31,840 bases of DNA from CAZEQJ01 sp964514385. Lineage in GTDB: Bacteria > Bacteroidota > Bacteroidia > Cytophagales > Cyclobacteriaceae. The notes beneath the pieces are model-generated. The model ran no database searches and had not been told where the DNA came from. It worked only from the letters and a program-made list of their open reading frames with translations. The stretch lies in assembly GCA_964514385.1 (NCBI GenBank), contig CAZEQJ010000034.1, forward strand, positions 1-31,840, given 5' to 3'. Every line of letters begins with the position of its first letter. Positions within the stretch are counted from its first letter, which is position 1. The position numbers were made by a program, and so were the translations under genes. Positions 25,314 to 31,840 of the stretch are shown here, piece after piece.

Positions 25314-26347
25314 AATATAAAGTAGCAATAGTCGGAGCAACAGGCTACACGGGATCAGAGCTGGTGAGGTTGCTATTGCATCATGAAGATGTGGAAATAG
25401 CCCTGATTACAGCAGATTCACGAAAAGGCGAGCAGTTTGTTGATGTTCACCCTCAGTTTCAGAATATCTTTGACGCAACTTTGGAAGGAATAGAAGCTGT
25501 CGAAGCATCAGATGATCTGGATGTCGTGTTTCTGGCACTTCCGCATGGAATATCCATGGCGTATGTGGAGCGGCTTCAACACAAGCATGTAAAGATCATA
25601 GATCTGTCAGGAGATTTTAGATTGTCAGGTCCCGAAGTTTACCATCAATGGTACCAAAAAGAGCATACGTTTCCGCAAGGATTTGATGGTGCCGTTTACG
25701 GACTTCCGGAGCTCAACCGTGAAGCCATAAAAAGGGCAACGCTTGTGGCAAACCCTGGTTGTTTTCCCACATCTGCCATATTGCCTCTTATCCCATTGGT
25801 TTCACACGGTCTCATTGATCCGTCACATATTATTGTGGACTCCAAAACAGGAGTGACCGGAGCGGGTAATAAGCCTAAGCCAAATACACATTTCCCGGTA
25901 GTAAGTGATAATTTTACTGCCTATAATGTAAAAAAGCATCGTCATAGCATTGAGATACAGGAACAGGTGGCTCATGCGGGTGACAGTGATGTGAAAATTG
26001 TTTTTACACCACACCTGTTGCCAATAGACCGTGGCATACTTTCTACTTCTTATTCTGTTCCTGCGATTGATATGAGCGAGGAAAAACTGAAGTCCGTTTT
26101 TAATGAATGTTTTGCCGATGAGCCTTTTGTAAGGCTTACTGAGAGGCTGCCCAGTGTAAAGCAGGTAAGAGGAACAAATTTTGCCGATATTTACGTCACC
26201 TTTGATGAAAGAACCAATACGGTGATCACCGTAAGTGTGATCGACAATCTAGTAAAAGGGGCTGCAGGTCAGGCTATACAAAATATGAATATCATGCTTG
26301 ATTTGCCGGAAGACAAAGGATTACATATTGTGCCGTTACAACCTTAA
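25310..26347 (+). CDS. argC: N-acetyl-gamma-glutamyl-phosphate reductase
   Basis: The 345-residue NADPH-dependent reductase turns acetylglutamyl phosphate into the semialdehyde. Visible features are the Rossmann motif VGATGYTGSELVRLL, catalytic Cys151 in VANPGCFPTSA, and the later SKTGVTGAG and HRHSIEIQEQ segments typical of type 1 ArgC. An upstream ATG at 25298 would add four residues (MQRR); ATG 25310 gives the operon-typical ATGA overlap and the normal N-terminus, so it is preferred. From memory most Bacteroidota ArgC begin GGAGYTAGEL; the GATGYTGSEL form here is unusual for the phylum. Confidence 0.93.
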   Translation: MKYKVAIVGATGYTGSELVRLLLHHEDVEIALITADSRKGEQFVDVHPQFQNIFDATLEGIEAVEASDDLDVVFLALPHGISMAYVERLQHKHVKIIDLSGDFRLSGPEVYHQWYQKEHTFPQGFDGAVYGLPELNREAIKRATLVANPGCFPTSAILPLIPLVSHGLIDPSHIIVDSKTGVTGAGNKPKPNTHFPVVSDNFTAYNVKKHRHSIEIQEQVAHAGDSDVKIVFTPHLLPIDRGILSTSYSVPAIDMSEEKLKSVFNECFADEPFVRLTERLPSVKQVRGTNFADIYVTFDERTNTVITVSVIDNLVKGAAGQAIQNMNIMLDLPEDKGLHIVPLQP

Positions 26348-26372
26348 ATCATAAATTATCAAAGATTTGAAC

Positions 26373-27590
26373 ATGATACGAAATATTACCAACGTCAGGG
26401 GAATCCGATGTTGGGGAGCGCATACAGGAGTCAAATCGATGCGTCGTGACCTTGCTTTAATATATTCAGAAGTTCCAGCTAAGGTGGCAGCTACGTTTAC
26501 TCAGAACCTCGTGGTGGCAGAACCGATCAAACTCACAAAACAACATCTGAATGCGAACCAAAATAAAGCGCGTATTCTGGTAGTGAACTCCGGTAACGCC
26601 AATGCTATGACAGGTGAGCAGGGACGTAAGGGTGCCGAAGAAATGGCAAAGGCTGCCGCAGATGAGCTGGGCATCAGGAAAGAGGAGGTTATGGTTGCCT
26701 CAACGGGAATAATAGGCCGGGAGTTTCCAACAGAAGAAGTAGTCACCGGCATCAGGGAAAACATCAAAAACCTTTCTGAAAATTCCAGAGCTGGATCATT
26801 TGCGGCCAATGCAATACTCACTACCGATACATTTGCCAAGGAAGGGTATGTTGAGTTTGATATTGATGGTAATACGATCAATATCGGTGGCATAGCTAAA
26901 GGTTCAGGTATGATTCATCCCAATATGGCCACCATGCTGGCATTTGCCTTTACTGATTTAAACATTGAACAAAAGCTGCTGGACAAGGCATTTAAAGAAG
27001 CAGTTGAAGATTCATTCAACATGATCACCGTTGATGGTGATACATCCACCAATGACATGGCTTCCATTATGGCAACAGGCCTTGCCGATAATGACATTAT
27101 ATCATCAGCCTCAGATCCAAACTACAGGCTTTTCAAAGAAAAATTGAATGAATTGATGATATATCTGGCCAAACTTATCATTTCAGATGGGGAAGGGGCC
27201 TCCAAATTTATCGAATATCAGCTTACTGGAGCCAAAACTAAAAAAGATGCGCGTCGTCTGGTACGTGTGATCTCTGACTCTTCCCTCGTAAAGACCGCGA
27301 TGTTTGGTAGGGATCCCAACTGGGGTAGGATCCTTGCTGCGATGGGCCGGGCAGGAGTGAAATTCAACCCGGAGAAGGTAGATCTTTTCCTCGGTAATGT
27401 GGACGAAACAGTACAAATGCTGGATAACGGGCGTCCGCTGCAGTTTGATATGAACACCATGAAGCGCCTACTTAAAAGCTCCGAGATTGTCATTAAAATT
27501 ATCATGCGTGAAGGCAATGCATCCTCGGTAGGATGGGGTACCGACCTGACGACAGATTATGTGATGTTTAACTCTATGTACACCACCTAG
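26373..27590 (+). CDS. argJ: bifunctional glutamate N-acetyltransferase/ornithine acetyltransferase
   Basis: ArgJ moves the acetyl group from acetylornithine to glutamate, releasing ornithine and restarting the cycle; many members also acetylate glutamate from acetyl-CoA. The 405-residue precursor is a self-cleaving Ntn-type enzyme with nucleophile Thr187 in GMIHPNMATMLAF, the oxyanion-hole motif ASTGIIG, and VDGDTSTNDM. The C-terminal chain holds FGRDPNWGR and ends in a hydrophobic tail (VMFNSMYTT). TTG 26367 is also in frame, but ATG 26373 gives the usual start. It follows argC by 25 bp and ends the operon; its TAG stop shares CTAG with the convergent membrane gene. Confidence 0.94.
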   Translation: MIRNITNVRGIRCWGAHTGVKSMRRDLALIYSEVPAKVAATFTQNLVVAEPIKLTKQHLNANQNKARILVVNSGNANAMTGEQGRKGAEEMAKAAADELGIRKEEVMVASTGIIGREFPTEEVVTGIRENIKNLSENSRAGSFAANAILTTDTFAKEGYVEFDIDGNTINIGGIAKGSGMIHPNMATMLAFAFTDLNIEQKLLDKAFKEAVEDSFNMITVDGDTSTNDMASIMATGLADNDIISSASDPNYRLFKEKLNELMIYLAKLIISDGEGASKFIEYQLTGAKTKKDARRLVRVISDSSLVKTAMFGRDPNWGRILAAMGRAGVKFNPEKVDLFLGNVDETVQMLDNGRPLQFDMNTMKRLLKSSEIVIKIIMREGNASSVGWGTDLTTDYVMFNSMYTT

Positions 27591-29154
27591 CGAAGCTGCA
27601 GCAGATAGTAATTATCTATATTTTCAATCAATCTGAATCGGTTGATATAGTTATTTAGCAGTATCTGCTCATATTCGCGCCTGTCCGCCGGACCCCCGGT
27701 CGCAATTATCAGATAATCCAGGTTTTCAAGGCTGTTAAAACTATCCATCCAGGGCATCCAATCTGGCCGGCTCCCGGGTTTTATTCCCTGAGCGTATTTC
27801 AATGGAAACTGTTCTTTGTAAGTCCAAAGCTGATTACAAAGTCCCCCCTTTTCTACGGTGTAGTATACAGGCAGGTAATGGGGCACGTTGACGCCATTCA
27901 TAAAATAGCGACTGTCGTTATCAAAAATGATGGCACCCAGGTTTGCCTTTGACGGCAGTTGTGTGTATAAATCCCGCACTGATTTTGCTTCTGTCTGAAA
28001 GCCTGTAGTAGCCAGAATTAATGCAAGCATAACGATCGCATTGTAAACTGACATCGTTATTCTGGTTTTTGCATACTTCAACCATTCTTCAGGCAGTAAA
28101 ACAAATAATAGTGTCAATCCAAAAGTAAGAAACCTCATGTTAATATAGGAGACATGAACAAATGCGTCCATCTCATACGGAATCAGGATTAACAATATCA
28201 GCAGCATCCACGAAAACCGAATGAATTTCCTGTCGTTGATTAACACCTTTGGCCGTGTGCTGAAAAAGGAAGCAATAAAGAGAATAAACAATGCCAATGC
28301 GGGAATGAGGTTGAAACTTCCCGCCAGGTGCTGCACAACATAGGTAAATATTTCCGTGGGACTCGACCACTTAAGCTCAAGCCATTGGTCGATAAACATA
28401 AACCCAAAGCTCTTTTTTATCGTGGTGCCCACAGCCTCAAGCCCATTTCCAGCCGATAGAGTGCCGCTTAATACTCCTCCCAGCCATAGAAAAATAACCA
28501 CTGCCGGAATGCTCAGAAATAATAGCTTTCTGTGATGTTTCGAGCCATAAATAAGCAAAACAATACCCCAGAGAATCAATGAAAAAATACCTGCTACGAT
28601 ATGAAAAACGCCTGGCACCAACAAAAAAAACCATGATAAGACAAGCTGATGTTCTTTTCCCAGCCTGATCCATTTGCCTAAATAACCAACGCTTAGTAAC
28701 AGAAAGGGAAGGCCGCCCAGATAAGGTAAAAAACCAAAACCCATCGAAGGGTTTACCATGATCACAGGCAAAAATATCAACCTGACGAATGCCTTTTTCA
28801 ATGAAATCTCGTGTATACAACTCGCGGCATATACTAAGGCAAAACCTAACAAAAGATGATAGACGAAAAGCCATATTTTCATCGCTATGAGNNNNNNNNN
28901 NCTATGAGTGGAGCTATGCCTCCCGCAATAAGAAAGGATAGGAGATAGTGAATTGTATGATAACTATTGTAGGGGTTTCTGACATAAATTCCGGCGGTGT
29001 ATTCCGAAGAAAAATTGGCCAGAAGCGTCCCAAATGCCAGATGCTGAGGAAGATCCTGATACGGATAAAATGTAAAAACCAAATAATACGAAAGCGAAAC
29101 CAATAAAATGGCAACCGGAACATAAAAAAAAGAGCTTTTTGGAGAAGACAGCAT
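27587..29154 (-). CDS. GT-C-like polytopic membrane protein (split by an assembly gap)
   Basis: Reading frames 27587-28882 and 28903-29154 are two parts of one gene. The bases CTATGAG occur on both sides of the ten N (28885-28891 and 28902-28908); merging them joins the frames without a stop (GIAPLI-A-MKIWLF), giving about 516 residues. The protein has around ten transmembrane helices. The first extracytoplasmic loop after helix 1 carries the motif YPYQDLPQHLAFG, in the place where GT-C glycosyltransferases have an acidic catalytic pair, and a soluble C-terminal domain follows. A role in glycan or lipid-linked sugar transfer is likely but the donor is unknown. ATG 29154 is preferred over 29199, which would overlap the divergent gene and its promoter. 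Confidence 0.7.
28892..28901. other. assembly gap (10 N) with a 7-bp overlap of its flanks
   Basis: The run of N is flanked by identical CTATGAG copies. Removing the N and one copy (17 bp) restores a continuous - strand reading frame, so nothing is probably missing here. Confidence 0.85.
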
Positions 29155-29164
29155 CGCTGGATTG

Positions 29165-29193
29165 TTGACCGTCCTAAAATTATAATAATTTTG
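29165..29193 (+). promoter_or_regulatory. Bacteroidota promoter of the broken 29198 gene
   Basis: TTG at 29165-29167 and TAATTTTG at 29186-29193 (exact TAnnTTTG) are spaced by 18 bp. The -7 element ends 4 bp before ATG 29198, again implying a leaderless or almost leaderless mRNA. Confidence 0.6.
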
Positions 29194-29197
29194 GACC

Positions 29198-29598
29198 ATG
29201 AAAAAGGATATAGATTTTGAGCCAGTTTCGGGCGTAGACCTGGTGATGGCAAGGGATGAAACGAAAACGGAGGAGCCATGGGGAGTATATATTATAAATC
29301 GTAACCTTATTGAACTTGATCAGGTGATGGTAACCAGCAAGGGATATGGCATCATCGGTGGTGAAGAAAAGAAAACTTCGACACTACGGCATGTTATTAA
29401 AAAAATTGAGGCATCAAGTTATGCGTTGGTTGAGCCGGTGATGAATGATCTGCTACAGCTAAATAATGAATATTGGTTAGCTACTACATCCTGGATAAGA
29501 TTTTTGATAAAAAGTTCGTCTTCACACCAGCTGCCATCGAAGATGGTAATATGCAATATATTGAGGAGATAGGGCTTGAGGGCATCAGGCATGCTTAA
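29198..29598 (+). pseudogene. conserved Bacteroidota hypothetical protein with single-base frameshift
   Basis: The frame from ATG 29198 reads a conserved N-terminal part (KKDIDFEPVSGVDL, VTSKGYGIIGGE, KTSTLRHVI, LLQLNNEYWLAT) and then, after about residue 96, unrelated sequence to a stop at 29572. From about 29486 the next frame continues the family (LDKIFDKKFVFTPAAIEDG and a tail ending GLEGIRHA) to TAA at 29596-29598. One missing T near 29485 (ACT-T-ACATCC) would restore a 133-residue protein with the expected YILDKIFDKKF. I recall this family from many Bacteroidota, sometimes mislabelled phenylalanyl-tRNA synthetase alpha subunit; its function is unknown. The restored stop overlaps the convergent gene by 4 bp. 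Confidence 0.75.
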
Positions 29599-30443
29599 TA
29601 GCTCCCTGGGATATCCTCATTCACCACAAGTATATAGTCAGCTTTGTTCTCCCATTCAGTATTCCATGTTGCATTAATGGAAGTAGCAGTAGAAAATGTT
29701 ACAATTTCAAGGCCGGGTCTATATTCGTTAAGATACCATATGATACCTTCGTAATTATCAGAATGATAGGCGCCATTGAAATGAATGAATAGACTATCCT
29801 CCATGAAATATTCTTTAATAAACCAGGCCATGGTAGCATCCTTGATAGCCTGCGCTTTAGGAAGATTTTCGCCACCATGCCCGGGCATCATATCCAGCAT
29901 AGCTTTATATCCGGGCAGGTCAGGGTCGTAAGGGACCGGTAGGGCAGGCAACCAGCCCTTTTCTTTCTCAGTCAATGTGTCAAGAACCTCAAAACCTCCC
30001 CGAAAAACCGCAGAAGCATACCTGCGTGGAATATTCGTACCAGCAAAGGCAATATTATTATCTCTGGCATAATTGACAAGAGGTGCATAATCTGTGGCAT
30101 AATTTGACCATAGGGTGATCGTATCGGCCAATTGCTCTGCTGTAATACTTCCTTGCAGATATGCTTCTAGAAACTCCTGCTGATCACGTTCAAACATTTC
30201 TGCACCTAATATGAGATCATGTTCCTGATCCAGTCTCCGGACAGCCTCCAGCTGCATCCAGTGGGCTATAGAGTTGTTATGAAGTTCACCGAAAAATAAA
30301 ATATCGGCCTCTTTTGATACCTTTTTTATAACTTTCGAAAAATTGATTTTTTTACCATCCGAAGTATACCATTGATAGGGAACCGGATCCTGAGCGTAAA
30401 CTGTCATATAAAAGAGTAAGAAGTAAATAAATAAGTGCTTCAT
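29595..30443 (-). CDS. ChaN/EreA-like (heme-binding uptake, Tiki superfamily) secreted protein
   Basis: The 282-residue protein has a signal peptide (MKHLFIYFLLFYMTVYAQ) and then the PF04187-type motifs: LFFGELHNNSIAHWMQLEAV with the Glu-x-x-His pair, LGAEMFERDQQ, the FAGTNIPRRYA segment, and FIHFNGAYHSDNYEGI with conserved His residues. These form the metal or cofactor site of the ChaN/EreA/TIKI group. ChaN binds heme, and other members act as metalloproteases or esterases, so the function here is unknown. No lipobox Cys is present, so it is probably periplasmic or outer-membrane associated. It is divergent from the haloperoxidase gene, with 36 bp between the two starts. Confidence 0.82.
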   Translation of the reverse strand: MKHLFIYFLLFYMTVYAQDPVPYQWYTSDGKKINFSKVIKKVSKEADILFFGELHNNSIAHWMQLEAVRRLDQEHDLILGAEMFERDQQEFLEAYLQGSITAEQLADTITLWSNYATDYAPLVNYARDNNIAFAGTNIPRRYASAVFRGGFEVLDTLTEKEKGWLPALPVPYDPDLPGYKAMLDMMPGHGGENLPKAQAIKDATMAWFIKEYFMEDSLFIHFNGAYHSDNYEGIIWYLNEYRPGLEIVTFSTATSINATWNTEWENKADYILVVNEDIPGSY

Positions 30444-30479
30444 GATAGGTTCAGATCAATTTTATTTTTCTCATGCAAT

Positions 30480-31802
30480 ATGAAGGGTAATTATTCCATA
30501 ATCTTAATCATTCTTTTTATATTTTCATGTAACAGTGAGCATTATAAAAAGCCTGAAGATGCTGCTGTGGTAGTACAGGCAGTTGCGCATCTTACGGATG
30601 TAACAGTCCATGATATCTTTTCACCTCCTGTGGCCTCCAGAAACTACGTCTATCCCTGCCTGGCCCTGTATGAGACATTGGCCTATTACGATCCATCCTT
30701 TACCTCTATGGCAGACATTTTACGGGATTTTAGCAGCATTCCTGATCCTGTCGATAGTATTGATCCTTATCTGGCCGGCATTGAAGCCTTTTATCGGGTA
30801 GGAGGCAGGCTGGTAAACTCCAATTACCTTCTGGAGGAAGAAAAATCTAAACTATACGAGAAATATTTTGAAGGGATGCCCGGCTGGCTCAGGCAGAACT
30901 CAATTGCTTATGGCGACAAAGTTGCGGCGCATATTCTCCAATACGCCACTGAAGATGGATATGATCGTACACGGGCCATGAGCCGATATAATCCGGGTGA
31001 GGAAAGAAATGGCTTCTGGATACCCACCCCACCAGACTACATGGACGCCATTGAGCCACATTGGAATAAGATCAGGCCATTTGTTTTGGATTCTGCTAAT
31101 CAGTTTATTCCTGCCCCGCCAACTGATTTTTCGACAGATGTCGGCTCAACATTTTATACTGAAGCCATGCAGGTATATCAAGCTGTAAATGATCTTGATA
31201 TCGAACGGGAAAGTATTGCCAATTTCTGGGATTGCAATCCTTATGTTACCAGCCACATTGGCCACGTCATGATAGGGAATAAAAAAATAAGCCCGGGAGG
31301 TCACTGGATGGGTATTACTTCTATTGTAAGCTTGCAGGATCAGCAATCTGCCATACAGTCAGCCTATACCCATCTGGTAGTGTCAATTGCACTCTTTGAT
31401 GGATTCATCTCCTGCTGGGATGAAAAATACCGCAGCAACCTCATTCGACCAGAAACCTACATCAATACTTTTATCGACGCCGACTGGTTACCAGAACTGG
31501 AGACCCCTCCGTTTCCAGAGCATACTTCAGGCCATAGTGTTATCTCCAGAGCTGCCGCAGAGGTACTCACCATACTCCTGGGCGACTCATATGCATATAC
31601 TGATACCGTAGAGGTGAAGTATGGCCTGGAGCAACGACATTACACATCCTTTTTACAGGCGAGTGATGAAGCTGCGATAAGTCGTTTATACGGAGGTATA
31701 CATTTTATGCCAGCTATAGAAGAGGGGGTACAACAGGGTAGGCAGGTAGGAAGATACGTAGCCAACAATCTCAACCTGCAACTTATCCGCAATAATCCCT
31801 GA
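30480..31802 (+). CDS. vanadium-dependent haloperoxidase family lipoprotein
   Basis: From ATG 30480 the protein has 440 residues with a lipoprotein signal (ILFIFSC, Cys17), so it is probably anchored in the outer membrane or periplasm. The active site of vanadium haloperoxidases is complete: K316-x6-R323-P (KYRSNLIRPE), S350-G351-H352 (EHTSGHSVISRAA), and R402-x5-H408 (SRLYGGIHF), where H408 would bind vanadate and H352 act as acid/base. F345 takes the place of Phe397 of fungal chloroperoxidase. It oxidises halides with H2O2 in this family; the halide cannot be read from the sequence. ORF extension to 30435 has no signal peptide and overlaps the divergent gene, so ATG 30480 is preferred. Confidence 0.88.
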   Translation: MKGNYSIILIILFIFSCNSEHYKKPEDAAVVVQAVAHLTDVTVHDIFSPPVASRNYVYPCLALYETLAYYDPSFTSMADILRDFSSIPDPVDSIDPYLAGIEAFYRVGGRLVNSNYLLEEEKSKLYEKYFEGMPGWLRQNSIAYGDKVAAHILQYATEDGYDRTRAMSRYNPGEERNGFWIPTPPDYMDAIEPHWNKIRPFVLDSANQFIPAPPTDFSTDVGSTFYTEAMQVYQAVNDLDIERESIANFWDCNPYVTSHIGHVMIGNKKISPGGHWMGITSIVSLQDQQSAIQSAYTHLVVSIALFDGFISCWDEKYRSNLIRPETYINTFIDADWLPELETPPFPEHTSGHSVISRAAAEVLTILLGDSYAYTDTVEVKYGLEQRHYTSFLQASDEAAISRLYGGIHFMPAIEEGVQQGRQVGRYVANNLNLQLIRNNP

Positions 31803-31840
31803 AATATTTTTAGGGCTAATATTTAAATAGAAGGTGAATT

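Noticed and set aside
28903..29199. Separate short gene upstream of the GT-C-like protein
   Set aside because: The frame is continuous with the downstream part once the 7-bp duplicate and N run are removed, and helix 1 plus the acidic loop belong to the same membrane protein.
1..31840. tRNA, rRNA, CRISPR repeats, insertion sequences or phage genes
   Set aside because: No transposase, integrase, regularly spaced repeats or conserved rRNA segments were found by eye; coding density is too high to hide a large element.

Overview
The window looks like a piece of a Bacteroidota genome, most likely a marine or soil Cytophagales-type bacterium. This rests on four things: a cbb3 oxidase operon with fused CcoN-CcoO and a one-heme CcoP; two secreted proteins ending in type IX secretion (T9SS) sorting domains of the YPNP type; several Bacteroidota promoter elements (TTG-N17-23-TAnnTTTG) and weak Shine-Dalgarno signals; and very compact gene packing. 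No rRNA, tRNA, insertion sequence, prophage or CRISPR array was seen. Two runs of ten N (5471-5480 and 28892-28901) are assembly gaps inside genes.

Layout. (1) 1-6111, + strand: end of a high-affinity cbb3 cytochrome oxidase operon, ccoNO (cut by the window edge), ccoQ, ccoP, ccoG, ccoH/fixH, a TauE/SafE-like (DsbD_2) membrane protein and oxygen-independent coproporphyrinogen dehydrogenase hemN. Together they encode the oxidase, its assembly factors and anaerobic-capable heme synthesis. (2) 6177-8553: a YdjC/ChbG carbohydrate deacetylase, a zinc nucleoside deaminase, and a convergent outer-membrane beta-barrel protein. (3) 8643-12826: two overlapping T9SS-exported genes, a vanadium-haloperoxidase/PAP2 enzyme and an FG-GAP/ASPIC-UnbV (CRTAC1-like) protein. 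(4) 12897-15966: GTP cyclohydrolase II (ribA), a small membrane protein, and on the - strand an mscS-corA pair. (5) 16101-17933: a CapA-like metallophosphatase and a LuxR/NarL-type regulator whose phospho-acceptor Asp is replaced by Glu.

(6) 18131-27590 is the most unusual part: eight tightly packed + strand genes in the order ATP-grasp ligase, a 661-aa protein of unknown family with an apparent papain-like Cys/His/Asn triad, an alanine-racemase-fold PLP enzyme with altered active-site positions, a membrane-anchored coiled-coil protein, then argB, argD, argC and argJ. The four arg genes form a complete acetyl cycle from glutamate to free ornithine. Their translational coupling to a ligase, a racemase and a putative cysteine hydrolase suggests ornithine made for a specialised peptide or conjugate, not only for arginine. 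No ornithine carbamoyltransferase, argG or argH is in the window. A 9-bp inverted repeat with three phased ATACC/GGTAT pentamers lies between the LuxR gene and the operon.

(7) 27587-31840: a GT-C-like polytopic membrane protein split by an assembly gap that can be closed from a 7-bp overlap, a short conserved gene broken by a single-base deletion, a ChaN/EreA-like secreted protein, and a second, lipoprotein-type vanadium haloperoxidase homologue with a full set of vanadate-binding residues.
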